The notes under the pieces: generated by a model
Database searches by the model: none
Seen by the model: the letters and a program-made list of their open reading frames with translations, nothing else
Told to the model about the DNA's origin: nothing
Source: Dyadobacter linearis
Lineage (GTDB): Bacteria; Bacteroidota; Bacteroidia; Cytophagales; Spirosomataceae
DNA length: 64,000 nucleotides
Direction of reading: 5' to 3'
Assembly: GCF_907165045.1 (NCBI RefSeq)
Contig: NZ_CAJRAU010000006.1
Span: forward strand, 1-64,000
Shown: positions 46,414 through 55,393 of the stretch, piece after piece
Numbering within the stretch: position 1 is the first letter of the stretch
Layout of the letters: each line of letters begins with the position of its first letter
Position numbers and translations under genes: made by a program

Positions 46414-46548
46414 TTGAATCAGGAAAACGACCCCCGTGACGGATTACCCCCATTCGTCAATAGCTGGAAACAGCTTTATATAGTGATGATTGGCACCCTC
46501 GTGCTGTTGATCGTGCTCTTCTATCTCTTTATGACCCACTTTCAATGA
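46414..46548 (+). CDS. 44-residue single-pass membrane protein overlapping the symporter gene
   Basis: TTG start (46414-46416), stop TGA 46546-46548. The protein begins with about 22 polar residues (LPPFVNSWKQLY near residues 11-22) and ends in one hydrophobic helix (residues ~23-40, IVMIGTLVLLIVLFYLF). The stop overlaps the symporter ATG as ATGA, a classic coupled junction. Its sequence pattern, in which short peptides with P-F-x-x-S-W-x-x-L-Y precede sodium:solute symporter genes, is one I associate with Bacteroidota, but I cannot verify a family here. It may be a small subunit or regulator of the transporter. A second TTG lies 21 bases upstream. Confidence 0.72.
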   Translation: MNQENDPRDGLPPFVNSWKQLYIVMIGTLVLLIVLFYLFMTHFQ

Positions 46549-48257
46549 ATTATCTTGACTGGATTGTTCTTGCCCTAACCCTATTATTTGTTGTATCCTA
46601 CGGAATTTACCGAAGCCGCGAAAAGCACACGGTCGACTCATTTCTGCTGGGCGGGCAGTCGATGCCGTGGTACAATGTAACCTTGTCGTTAATGGCCACG
46701 CAGGCTTCGGCGATCACTTTTCTTTCCGCGCCCGGTCAGGCTTATACGGACGGAATGCGGTTTGTACAGTTCTATTTCGGTCTGCCGCTGGCGATGGTCG
46801 TGCTTTGTATCACCTTCGTTCCCAAGTTTAATAAGCTTAAAGTCTTTACCGCCTATGAGTTTCTGGAAGGTCGTTTCGACCTTAGGACCAGGGGATTAAC
46901 AGCTTTTTTATTCCTATTACAGCGTGGATTGTCCACCGGGCTCTCCATTTATGCGCCCTCGCTGATTCTTTCTGCGATTCTGGGTTGGGATATTACCTGG
47001 ACCAATATTATATCCGGCGGGATCGTGATGTTGTATACGATCGCAGGCGGCTCGCAGGCGGTATCTCACACGCATTTGCAGCAAATGGGCATTATCACCG
47101 TTGGAATGGTGGTGGCCGGGGTGATGGTCGTTAAATTTTTGCCGGATAACGTATCATTTACCGACGCGATCCACGTGGCGGGAAAAATGGGAAAGGTTAA
47201 TCTGATCGATTTTAGTTTTGACCTGAATAGTCGCTATAATGTATGGTCGGGACTGATCGGCGGGTTCTTTTTACAGCTCTCCTATTTCGGTACCGACCAG
47301 TCACAAGTTGGCCGGTTCCTGACCGGCAGCTCGCAGGGGCAAAGTAAGCTGGGGCTTGCAATGAATGGGCTTTTGAAGATACCTATGCAGTTTCTGATCC
47401 TGCTTGTGGGTGTACTTGTTTTTGCATTCTATCAATTCAACAATCCTCCCCTGTTCTTTGATAAAACTGTTGTTGACAAAGTAAAAAAGACCTCTTACGC
47501 GGCAGAATACAATGTACTGGAAAAGCAGCATCAGCAAATCCAGGACGAAAAAAGGCCGCACGTGCTCTCGCTGGCACAGGCGCTGAGGGCAGACGATGAA
47601 AATGCGATCGCAACCAGCCGCGGCGTGCTGGCTACATTGGATGATAAGGTAACCAAAGTCCGTGCCGACGCCAATAAGGTCCTGACCAAAGCCAGCGGCA
47701 GTGATGTCAATGATGTTAACTACATTTTTCTGCGGTTTGTGATCGATTATCTGCCGGTTGGAATGGTGGGCCTGTTGATCGCTGTGATTCTGCTGGCTTC
47801 GATGGGTTCTGTGGCAGCTGCTTATAATTCGCTCGCTTCGTGCACGGTCGTGGACATTTACAAACGAATGATCCGCAAGGACAGCGACGACCACGATTAT
47901 GTGCGTGCTTCGCGCTGGGCTACTTTCTTCTGGGGTATCTTCTGCATTTGTGTTGCCCAATATGCCGCCCGGCTCGGGAGTATGATCGAGGCAGTCAATA
48001 TACTCGGCTCACTATTTTATGGTGTGATCCTGGGCATATTTCTGGTTGCTTTTTACTTCAAAAAAATCGGAAGCCGCGCCGTGTTCTGGGGAAGTATTCT
48101 GGGCGAAATTTTTGTCGTGATCAGTTACATGAATGATCTTACCGCATTTCTTTGGCTCAACCTGATCGGTTGCGTGCTCGTGATCGCATTCGCCTGGCTG
48201 ATCGAAATGATCTGGCCACAGCCACCTTCTAATACAGTTGTTGTCAAATCAACATAG
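46545..48257 (+). CDS. Sodium:solute symporter, SSS family
   Basis: The 570-residue polytopic protein has about 13 membrane helices of the LeuT-type fold. SSS landmarks are VDSFLLGGQSMPWYNVTLSLMATQASAITFLSAPGQAYTDGMRF, SGGIVMLYTIAGG, and SYFGTDQSQVGRFLTG with the Na+-site helix. A hydrophilic charged loop of about 90 residues (near residues 303-392), with coiled-coil character, separates the helices. SSS members carry sugars, amino acids or organic acids with Na+. Divergence from the rhamnosidase operon suggests a sugar such as rhamnose or its oligomers; that is inference. The ATG overlaps the preceding small gene. Confidence 0.9.
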   Translation: MNYLDWIVLALTLLFVVSYGIYRSREKHTVDSFLLGGQSMPWYNVTLSLMATQASAITFLSAPGQAYTDGMRFVQFYFGLPLAMVVLCITFVPKFNKLKVFTAYEFLEGRFDLRTRGLTAFLFLLQRGLSTGLSIYAPSLILSAILGWDITWTNIISGGIVMLYTIAGGSQAVSHTHLQQMGIITVGMVVAGVMVVKFLPDNVSFTDAIHVAGKMGKVNLIDFSFDLNSRYNVWSGLIGGFFLQLSYFGTDQSQVGRFLTGSSQGQSKLGLAMNGLLKIPMQFLILLVGVLVFAFYQFNNPPLFFDKTVVDKVKKTSYAAEYNVLEKQHQQIQDEKRPHVLSLAQALRADDENAIATSRGVLATLDDKVTKVRADANKVLTKASGSDVNDVNYIFLRFVIDYLPVGMVGLLIAVILLASMGSVAAAYNSLASCTVVDIYKRMIRKDSDDHDYVRASRWATFFWGIFCICVAQYAARLGSMIEAVNILGSLFYGVILGIFLVAFYFKKIGSRAVFWGSILGEIFVVISYMNDLTAFLWLNLIGCVLVIAFAWLIEMIWPQPPSNTVVVKST

Positions 48258-48271
48258 AAAAGAACGATTCG

Positions 48272-48332
48272 GGTATTATTCATTTTAATAATTTAATATT
48301 TTAAAGAAAATGAATAATACCTCTCTTTTTTT
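48272..48332 (+). terminator. Terminator after the symporter gene
   Basis: A perfect 15-bp inverted repeat, GGTATTATTCATTTT (48272-48286) and AAAATGAATAATACC (48307-48321), has a 20-base A/T-rich loop and is followed by CTCTTTTTTTC with a T run at 48325-48332. It lies 14 bases past the symporter stop codon. Confidence 0.75.
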
Positions 48333-48416
48333 CGCCTTGCAGGTGAAACTATTCCACGTCTTTAATCCTTAATAAGTGCAATTGGCCTGTTAGTTCTCAT
48401 ACTTGCGTGTCCATTA

Positions 48417-48433
48417 TGTAACCGTTCGTTACA
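48417..48433. promoter_or_regulatory. Palindrome TGTAAC-N5-GTTACA, possible repressor operator
   Basis: The 17-base element TGTAACCGTTCGTTACA has perfect 6-base arms. It lies about 160 bases before the TolC gene and close upstream of TAATGTTTG (48444-48452), a near match to a -7 element. Efflux operons are often controlled by TetR-type repressors binding such palindromes; no repressor gene is present in the window. Confidence 0.5.
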
Positions 48434-48590
48434 AAAACTAAATTAATGTTTGTCAGTATGTTGCCGCACATTCTCCTCCTTATCAAGAATGAAGTCATTT
48501 CTGTTCCCGCAGATAGCTGACGATTCAAAGCCAGCGTGAGTACAATCTATTGCCAGAATTAACATCATCTCTCTTTCAAAATCCTATTAC

Positions 48591-49955
48591 ATGAATTATT
48601 GGTCAAAGCCACAAAAATTAATGCGTTTGGCAATTGGCTCGGCATGTTTACTATTGAATTGTTTTCACCCATTGCTTGGTCAGACTATTCAGGAACCTGC
48701 CAATCAGGCCCCGTTATTAGAGCAGGCCACTTTGCAGCAGGTGGTTGAGTATGCAATCAAAAATCAGCCTGTGATCCAGCAGTCACTAATTGACGAGCGC
48801 ATTACCGAAAACCAGATCAGAAGCCGCCTTGCCGACTGGTACCCGCAGATCAACTTCAACTACAATCTGCAACACAACTTTATCGTACAAACCAGCATTA
48901 TCGCTGGTAACCCGGTTAAACTCGGAGTTAGCAACATTTCCGCAGCGCAGTTTACCCTTTCACAACAGATCTTTAACAGAGATGTACTGCTTGCCAACCA
49001 AACCAAGCGCGACGTTCTACTAGCGGCCAGCCAGAATACGGCAGCCAACAAAACGGATATTGCAGTGAATGTTTCCAAAGCATTCTACGATGTGATCGCT
49101 ACTACGCAACAAATTGATGTAGCGGCCGAGGATATTGTGCGGCTGGAAAGGAGTTTGAGAGATGCCGAAAACCAATATAAGGCTGGTGTAGCTGATAAAA
49201 TCGACTTTAAAAGAGCAACCATTTCCCTTAATAATACCCGCGCGAGCAAAAAAGGAAATGAGGAAATTCTGAAAGGTAAAGTGCAGTATTTGAAAGCATT
49301 AATGGGCTATCCTGCTGAACAGGAGCTGAAAGTAAGCTTTGATACGCTGCAAATGGAGCGCGAGATTTTGCTGGATACCTTGCAGAATGTCGATTTCACA
49401 AGCCGCGTCGAATATCAGATTTTAAGTACCCAAAGAAAATTACAGGAAGCGAATATCCAGTACAACAAATGGAGCTACCTGCCTAATATCTCGCTGAATG
49501 GCGCTTATAACCTGAATTTCCAGAATAATCAGTTTACCGAGCTTTATAACAAAAATTACCCCAACTCTTTCGGCCTTGTAACCCTTTCACTTCCCCTTTA
49601 CCAGGGTGGAAAAAGGAAAGCTAATCTGCAAAGCGCGGAATGGTCGCTCAAAAGGCTTGACTGGGATATTAAAGGTTTACAAAATAACGTCAACTCCGAG
49701 TATGCGGCTGCACTGGCTAATTACAAGGGTTATCTGACCAACCTATTGGCGCAAAAAGAGAATGTAGACCTGGCGCGTGAGGTGTACGATGTGATCCAGC
49801 TTCAATATAAATCGGGTATTAAAACCTATCTGGAAGTGGTTACTTCCGAGACAGATCTTCGGCTTGCCAGAATTAATTATTACAATGCCCTTTATCAGGT
49901 ATTGGCCAGCAAAATAGATGTTCAAAGAGCGCTGGGACAGATTAACTATCTGTAA
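48591..49955 (+). CDS. TolC-family outer membrane efflux protein
   Basis: This 454-residue outer-membrane factor has a signal peptide (residues ~1-30, ending HPLLGQ). Two repeated long helical regions follow: ATLQQVVEYAIKNQPVIQQSLID, NQTKRDVLLAASQNTAANKTDIAVNVSKAFYDVI, and later SLPLYQGGKRKANLQSAEWSL with LAQKENVDLAREVYDVIQLQYKSGIKTYLEVVTSETDL. This is the pattern of OEP family proteins. It is the exit channel of the tripartite RND pump encoded next; the order TolC, MFP, RND with 60- and 40-base gaps is common in Bacteroidota. The palindrome upstream may control it. Confidence 0.9.
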   Translation: MNYWSKPQKLMRLAIGSACLLLNCFHPLLGQTIQEPANQAPLLEQATLQQVVEYAIKNQPVIQQSLIDERITENQIRSRLADWYPQINFNYNLQHNFIVQTSIIAGNPVKLGVSNISAAQFTLSQQIFNRDVLLANQTKRDVLLAASQNTAANKTDIAVNVSKAFYDVIATTQQIDVAAEDIVRLERSLRDAENQYKAGVADKIDFKRATISLNNTRASKKGNEEILKGKVQYLKALMGYPAEQELKVSFDTLQMEREILLDTLQNVDFTSRVEYQILSTQRKLQEANIQYNKWSYLPNISLNGAYNLNFQNNQFTELYNKNYPNSFGLVTLSLPLYQGGKRKANLQSAEWSLKRLDWDIKGLQNNVNSEYAAALANYKGYLTNLLAQKENVDLAREVYDVIQLQYKSGIKTYLEVVTSETDLRLARINYYNALYQVLASKIDVQRALGQINYL

Positions 49956-50033
49956 AACAGCACCTTTTCAAATATTCAAGACCCTATCAAAAAGATATAC
50001 AATCGAAATACAAGTATGATGCTCCCAGATCAA

Positions 50034-51125
50034 ATGAAATACTATTCTATTGCTGCACTTGTTCTGCTGATGGCTTCCTGCGGCAAAAAGGAACAGCAGC
50101 AGCAACCTACCCAGCCCCCGGCAGTGAAGGTTACACTTGCGGAGGTTACCACCACAGAAGCTTCCTATTATGAGGAATATCCCGGAACGGTTGTGCCTTT
50201 GAATGAAATTGAGCTGCGCCCGCAGGTGACCGGCTTCGTTACCGGCATTCATTTTAAAGATGGAGCCAGGGTGCGCAAAGGCCAGTTGCTTTACTCAATC
50301 GACGCGCAACTTTACACTGCCAATTATGATCAGGCAGTGGCTAACCTGAATGTACAGGAAGCGAACCTGGTACGCGCCCAAAAAGATGCAGACCGCTACC
50401 ACGAGCTCGAAAAAAATGACGCAGTTGCCAAGCAGCTTGTAGACAATGCAGACGCGGCGCTGGAAGTAGCTAAAAGGCAGGCAGATGCGGCCAAAGCCAA
50501 CATTCAGGCGGTGAAAACCAGTGTGAATTACACTAAAGTAACCGCTCCGTTTGACGGTGTGATCGGCATTTCGGCTGTTAAAGTTGGCGCCGCTGTTACC
50601 GCAGGGCAGACGATCCTGAACACGGTTTCTACTGATAATCAGCTCGCAGTTGACTTTAATGTCGATCAAAAAGAAATATACCGTTTCACTACCCTGATGA
50701 AATCTCAAAAGGCGGCTGATTCTACATTCAGCCTGAAATTTGGTAATGACATTTACCCGGAAAAAGGTAAGCTGGCATTAATCGACCGGGCTGTTGACCC
50801 TCAGACTGGTAGCATCAAGGCGCGACTTGTATTCGCCAATAAAAGCGGGCAGCTGCGCGCTGGAATGAGCGGATCTGTGCGGGTACTTAACAATGCTGCT
50901 GCTAATTCGGTAGTGATTCCCTACAAAGCAGTTACTGAGCAGCTGGGCGAGTTTTTCGTATATGTAGCCGGCGACAGCAGCAAGGTAAGTCAGCGCCGTA
51001 TTACGCTTGGTACCGCAATCGGACCGAATGTTATTGTTAGAGAAGGCTTGAAAGAGGGTGAAAAAATTGCTGTGGAAGGCGTTCAGAATCTGAGAGAAGG
51101 AGCAGTTGTTGACGCAGGTAAATGA
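50034..51125 (+). CDS. RND efflux periplasmic adaptor (membrane fusion protein)
   Basis: The protein has about 363 residues and a lipoprotein signal (MKYYSIAALVLLMASC, mature Cys16). The order is: beta-barrel start VTTTEASYYEEYPGTVVPLNEIELRPQVTGFV, lipoyl-like half GARVRKGQLLYSID, alpha-helical hairpin (AVANLNVQEANLVRAQKDADRYHEL), second lipoyl half VNYTKVTAPFDGVIGISAVKVGAAV, then the membrane-proximal domain. The chosen ATG (50034) gives a normal lipoprotein signal; the longest frame has a second ATG at 50016 that adds six residues. It bridges the RND pump to TolC in the periplasm. Confidence 0.92.
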   Translation: MKYYSIAALVLLMASCGKKEQQQQPTQPPAVKVTLAEVTTTEASYYEEYPGTVVPLNEIELRPQVTGFVTGIHFKDGARVRKGQLLYSIDAQLYTANYDQAVANLNVQEANLVRAQKDADRYHELEKNDAVAKQLVDNADAALEVAKRQADAAKANIQAVKTSVNYTKVTAPFDGVIGISAVKVGAAVTAGQTILNTVSTDNQLAVDFNVDQKEIYRFTTLMKSQKAADSTFSLKFGNDIYPEKGKLALIDRAVDPQTGSIKARLVFANKSGQLRAGMSGSVRVLNNAAANSVVIPYKAVTEQLGEFFVYVAGDSSKVSQRRITLGTAIGPNVIVREGLKEGEKIAVEGVQNLREGAVVDAGK

Positions 51126-51162
51126 TCCGGTCTCTTTTCGCATTTAATATAATCCAGTAAAA

Positions 51163-54100
51163 ATGATTGCAGATATTTTTATAAAAAGGCCCATTACAGC
51201 CATCGTCACATCGATTGTGTTGGTACTGGTGGGACTTATCGCCCTGACAACCTTACCCGTAGCGCAATATCCCGACGTAACTCCCCCGACTGTAACAGTC
51301 AGCGGAAACTTTACCGGGGCCGACGCCCAGACGGTGGAGCAGACCACCACCACCCCTATTGAAACGCAGATCAACGGTACGCCGGGCATGACCTATATGT
51401 CCAGTAACTCGACCAGCAGCGGGCAAAGCAGCATTAACGTCGTTTTTGATGTAGGAACGGACGTGAATATCGCGGCCCTGGATGTTCAAAACCGGGTGAG
51501 TGTAGCTGAGCCGACACTTCCGGATGCGGTGAAGCGACTTGGACTAACAGTCCGCAAGCGCCAGCCAAGTATCATGATCGTGCTCGCACTCTATTCTCCA
51601 AACGGAACGCACGATGCGCAATTCATCGGTAACTATGCCAATATCTACCTGAAAGACGCTTTGCAGCGTGTGAAAGGTGTGGGCGATATTGTTTCCCGCG
51701 CGGATGATTTCGGTATGCGGATCTGGCTTAATCCTGAGAAACTGGCCAGCCTTCGCATGACGCCTGCGGATATTTCGGCTGCGTTGGCTGAACAGAATTT
51801 GCAGGTAGCAGCAGGTACGATCGGTGGCACGCCGCAGCCAAATGCACAGACATTTGAATATAGCGTACTGACAAACAGTCGGTTGAATACAAAGGCGCAG
51901 TTTGAAGATATCATCGTGCGCACTTCACCTGAGGAAGGCAGCGTGGTTTACCTGCGCGATGTTGCGAGAGTAGAACTTGGTAAATTTGATTATTCTGCCA
52001 ATGCATTCGTAGCTGGAAAACCTGCCGCTTTTGTATTGATTTACCAGGCACCGGGCGCTAATGCATTGGAAACCTACGATGGGGTAATGAAGGCTTTGTC
52101 AGAAATGAAAAAGACTTTCCCAAAGGATATTGATTACGTGATCCCCAATGAAACGGCCTCAGTAGTAAGGGTTTCCATTGAAGAAGTATTGAAGACTTTT
52201 GCAGAAGCGATGATCCTGGTTGTGATCGTGGTTTTCCTTTTCCTTCAAAACTGGCGCGCAACCCTGATCCCTATTCTGGCGATCCCGGTTTCTCTGATCG
52301 GTACATTAATATTCTTCTTGCCATTTGGTTTTACGATCAATACGCTGACACTTTTCGCATTCGTATTGGCGATCGGTATTGTGGTCGATGATGCGATTGT
52401 CGTCGTCGAGGCGGTGCAGCATTATATTGATGAAAAGAAAATGTCTCCGAAAGAAGCGACTATACAGGCGATGAAAGACATTTCCGGCCCGGTTATCGCG
52501 ATTGCATTGATTTTGGCGGCGGTTTTCGTTCCGGTAAGTTTTGTTCCCGGAATTGTCGGCAGGCTGTATCAGCAGTTTGCGATCACGATTGCGGTTTCAG
52601 TTCTTTTGTCTGCATTCGTGGCACTTTCACTGACGCCAGCGCTTTGCTCAATCATGTTGAAACCTTCCAAAGGTGAAAACGAGAAGAAAAACTGGCTGGA
52701 AAAATTCTTTGACCGATTCAATGCCTGGTTTGACAGAGTATCTCGTGGCTACACACGCGGCGTTTCCAAATGGATCAAGGCTACTCCGCTGGTTTTAGTA
52801 ATGATGGTTTGTCTTTTTGTAGGTCTGTTTTTCCTGTTTAAAAACAAACCTTCCGGATTTATCCCTGTTGAAGATGAAGGCCGCCTTTTTGTGACCTACG
52901 AAATGCAGGAAGCAACCTCGACTACGCGTAACATTGCGATGCTCAAAGAGATCATGAAACGCGTTTCCTCTATTCCTGAGGTGCGGGTTGCGGGTGGTCT
53001 GGCAGGTTTGAACGTAGTGAGTTTTTCTAATAAATCCAATGTAGGAACACTTTTCATCAGCTTGCAGCCCTGGGCCGACCGCAAAGGAGCCGAGCACCAT
53101 GTGCAAGCTGTAATCAAGGAAATCCAAAAACGGACCAGCGATATCAATGAGGCCAGGGTACTTGCCATTGCTCCTCCTGCGATCCCTGGTTTGGGTGCAA
53201 CTTCTGGTTTTACCTTTCAGTTGCAGCAATCAACCAGTACGGATAATATCCAGCAGTTTGAAGGGGTAATGCGTAAATTTTTGGGAGCCGTAAACCAGCG
53301 CCCCGAGATTGCGATGGCTTATACTTTCTTCAATGCAAGAACGCCAAGTTATCAGATCGATGTGGACCGGGATAAAACAAAGAAACTCGGTGTGCAGGTC
53401 AATGAGGTTTTCAGCTCGCTATCTACCTTATTGGGTAGTAGCTATGTCAATGACTTCAACCTTTACGGGCGTAACTTCCGTGTAATGGTCCAGGCGGATA
53501 GCAGTTACCGCTCGTCTCTTGACAAAATACAAAAGTTCTATGTCCGCAACCGCGCAGGCAATATGATTCCGCTCAGCGCATTGGTTACCACCAAAGTAGT
53601 TGAAAACCCGGCTCTTATCTCCCACTACAATATTTACAGGTCAGTGGAGATCAACGGAACGCCGAAACCGGGATATAGTAGCGGCCAGGCGATCGCGGCT
53701 TTGCGTGAGGAAGCTGCCAAACTTCCGGCGGGTTACAGTTATGAATTTTCGGGTATGAGTAGTGAAGAGATCAAAGCCGGAGACAGCACGACCACGATCT
53801 TTGCGATCTCGATCATATTCGTATTCCTGTTCCTTGCTGCGCTTTACGAAAGCTGGTCAATACCCTTCTCGGTACTGTTTGCCGTACCAATTGGTGCATT
53901 CGGTTCGATTTTGACTTTGACCTTTTTGCCAAATTTATCTAACAATATTTACGCGCAGATCGGTCTGATCACCTTGATTGGTCTGGCGGCAAAGAACGCG
54001 ATCCTGATCGTGGAGTTTGCCAAAGAGCGTGTTGACGGTGGCATGGAGCTGATCGCAGCTACTTTGGAAGCAGTTCAATTGCGTCTCAGACCTATTATTA

Positions 54101-54339
54101 TGACCTCGCTGGCATTTATCCTGGGTGTATTGCCGCTCGCATTTGCAAGTGGCGCCGCTGCCGAATCGCGTAAAACCATTGGTTGGACCGTATTTGGCGG
54201 AATGCTTGCCGCTACCTCGCTGGCTATATTTGTGGTACCCGTGTTATTTGTAGCGATTGAAAAAATTGCGATGGGTAAGAAAGGGCATGCAAAAAAAGAC
54301 GATGAACCAGGCAGCAGTCAGGAGCCTATAATAGCATAA
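51163..54339 (+). CDS. RND multidrug efflux transporter, HAE1/AcrB type
   Basis: The 1058-residue inner-membrane proton antiporter has the two-fold RND layout, with 12 helices and two large periplasmic loops. It starts MIADIFIKRPITAIVTSIVLVLVGL. Proton-relay helix IGIVVDDAIVVVEAV shows the Asp-Asp pair, and the second half has GLAAKNAILIVEFAKERVDGG and IGWTVFGGMLAATSLAIFVVPVLFVAIE. It pumps hydrophobic drugs, dyes or lipids with its adaptor and TolC. Length and motifs match HAE1 family proteins and not heavy-metal (HME) pumps. It ends 24 bases before the operon terminator. Confidence 0.95.
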   Translation: MIADIFIKRPITAIVTSIVLVLVGLIALTTLPVAQYPDVTPPTVTVSGNFTGADAQTVEQTTTTPIETQINGTPGMTYMSSNSTSSGQSSINVVFDVGTDVNIAALDVQNRVSVAEPTLPDAVKRLGLTVRKRQPSIMIVLALYSPNGTHDAQFIGNYANIYLKDALQRVKGVGDIVSRADDFGMRIWLNPEKLASLRMTPADISAALAEQNLQVAAGTIGGTPQPNAQTFEYSVLTNSRLNTKAQFEDIIVRTSPEEGSVVYLRDVARVELGKFDYSANAFVAGKPAAFVLIYQAPGANALETYDGVMKALSEMKKTFPKDIDYVIPNETASVVRVSIEEVLKTFAEAMILVVIVVFLFLQNWRATLIPILAIPVSLIGTLIFFLPFGFTINTLTLFAFVLAIGIVVDDAIVVVEAVQHYIDEKKMSPKEATIQAMKDISGPVIAIALILAAVFVPVSFVPGIVGRLYQQFAITIAVSVLLSAFVALSLTPALCSIMLKPSKGENEKKNWLEKFFDRFNAWFDRVSRGYTRGVSKWIKATPLVLVMMVCLFVGLFFLFKNKPSGFIPVEDEGRLFVTYEMQEATSTTRNIAMLKEIMKRVSSIPEVRVAGGLAGLNVVSFSNKSNVGTLFISLQPWADRKGAEHHVQAVIKEIQKRTSDINEARVLAIAPPAIPGLGATSGFTFQLQQSTSTDNIQQFEGVMRKFLGAVNQRPEIAMAYTFFNARTPSYQIDVDRDKTKKLGVQVNEVFSSLSTLLGSSYVNDFNLYGRNFRVMVQADSSYRSSLDKIQKFYVRNRAGNMIPLSALVTTKVVENPALISHYNIYRSVEINGTPKPGYSSGQAIAALREEAAKLPAGYSYEFSGMSSEEIKAGDSTTTIFAISIIFVFLFLAALYESWSIPFSVLFAVPIGAFGSILTLTFLPNLSNNIYAQIGLITLIGLAAKNAILIVEFAKERVDGGMELIAATLEAVQLRLRPIIMTSLAFILGVLPLAFASGAAAESRKTIGWTVFGGMLAATSLAIFVVPVLFVAIEKIAMGKKGHAKKDDEPGSSQEPIIA

Positions 54340-54360
54340 ATCCTGCTGATAATATTTTAA

Positions 54361-54400
54361 GAGCGGAGCTTTGGATTTAAACCATTGCTCCGCTTTTTTG
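54361..54400 (+). terminator. Terminator of the RND efflux operon
   Basis: Stem GCGGAGC (54363-54369) and GCTCCGC (54387-54393) followed directly by TTTTTTG (54394-54400). It lies 21 bases past the pump stop and upstream of the bestrophin ATG, which argues against the TTG at 54385 as that gene's start. Confidence 0.85.
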
Positions 54401-54432
54401 TTATCCATTCAAAATCGAACTTTAATTTAACA

Positions 54433-55335
54433 ATGTACGTAAAGCAAGTCTTCTCCGTTTGGAGGTTATTAAGGGGCATTTGGGGCGGTGTTGTTGTCGT
54501 AACAGCCTACGCCACAGCAGTTTTCTATTTGTTCAGTTACCAAAACTGGCACTTCCTCTCCTTCCCTATTTCAATTATCACCATTCTGGGTACTGCGCTT
54601 TCGCTGCTGCTGGGTTTTAGGACCAACTCTGCTTATGATCGCTGGTGGGAAGGCCGCAAAGTGTGGGGTGAGATCGTTAATGACAGCCGCACGCTGGTAA
54701 GGCAGTGCAGCGCGTTTATCAAGGCTGAGCGGGCAGAAAAGGATGAAATCATATCCAATATCGCCCACCTGCAAATTGCCTGGTGCTACGCGTTGACCAA
54801 TTCTTTGAGAAAAAGTAAGGTTCTGGTTTACGCGGATCTGCACCTGACCCAGGTTGAGCATGATTATGTGGCAGATCAGGATAACATTCCTAACGGAATA
54901 CTGAACCTGATCCAGTTCAAGATCAGCGAGCTGCACCAGCAGGGCAAGATCGAAACACTGCTGTACCAGAACATTGACCAGACTCTGGGAAGACTTTGCG
55001 ATTCAATGGGAAAATGTGAGCGGATCAAAAACACCGTATTTCCAACTCAATACAGTTTTTTTGTACTGCTGGTGATCTTTATTTTCACGCTCATACTGCC
55101 GATGGGATTGGTTGAAAGTATCGGCAGGATCGCCATTCCGGTTACATTCATTATTTCGTTTCTGTTCTTTTATGTAGAATGGATCGCCTATATTCTGCAA
55201 AATCCTTTTGAGAACGGACCGAACGATATTCCGATGACCTCGTTATCGCGCACAATTGAAATTAACCTGCTACAACTGATCGGCGCTGACAAGATCCCTG
55301 AAAAGATCCTGCCGAAAGATGGTGTTGTCATGTAA
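54433..55335 (+). CDS. Bestrophin-like (UPF0187/YneE) channel protein
   Basis: This ~300-residue membrane protein is of the bacterial bestrophin family (RFP-TM). The hallmark is GFRTNSAYDRWWEGRKVWGEIVNDSRTLVRQ, followed by HLQIAWCYALTNSL and later FPTQYSFFVLLVIFIFTLILPMGLVE and QNPFENGPNDIPMTSLSRTIEINL, including the pentameric-channel regions. Bacterial homologues conduct cations or anions; the role here is unknown. The ATG at 54433 directly precedes MYVKQVFSVWRL and avoids the RND terminator. It ends before a bidirectional terminator. Confidence 0.88.
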   Translation: MYVKQVFSVWRLLRGIWGGVVVVTAYATAVFYLFSYQNWHFLSFPISIITILGTALSLLLGFRTNSAYDRWWEGRKVWGEIVNDSRTLVRQCSAFIKAERAEKDEIISNIAHLQIAWCYALTNSLRKSKVLVYADLHLTQVEHDYVADQDNIPNGILNLIQFKISELHQQGKIETLLYQNIDQTLGRLCDSMGKCERIKNTVFPTQYSFFVLLVIFIFTLILPMGLVESIGRIAIPVTFIISFLFFYVEWIAYILQNPFENGPNDIPMTSLSRTIEINLLQLIGADKIPEKILPKDGVVM

Positions 55336-55338
55336 AAG

Positions 55339-55373
55339 AAAACGGCTGCCAGTGAGAAACTGACAGCCGTTTT
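55339..55373. terminator. Bidirectional terminator between convergent genes
   Basis: AAAACGGCTG (55339-55348) pairs with CAGCCGTTTT (55364-55373). U-rich tails occur on both strands, TTTTGATA to the right and TTTTCTTTT to the left. It serves the bestrophin gene and the DUF4270 gene, which converge here. Confidence 0.8.
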
Positions 55374-55393
55374 GATATTCTCTAATTTCGATT

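Larger units (their letters stand above)
48258..48590. other. Intergenic region between symporter and efflux operon
   Basis: The 333 bases hold the symporter terminator (48272-48332) and a 17-bp palindrome (48417-48433). Short ATG-started frames of about 20 codons exist inside the terminator and near 48458, but I see no support for translation. Confidence 0.6.

Noticed and set aside
47301..47960. 219-codon minus-strand frame inside the symporter gene
   Set aside because: It lies entirely antisense to a clearly conserved SSS protein and shows no recognisable domain; the codons follow the symporter's pattern.
48458..48520. 20-codon frame before the TolC gene
   Set aside because: It is short with no ribosome site or conserved pattern visible.
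54385..54432. N-terminal extension of the bestrophin gene from TTG 54385
   Set aside because: The region contains the second arm and T run of the RND terminator; the ATG at 54433 begins the conserved protein.
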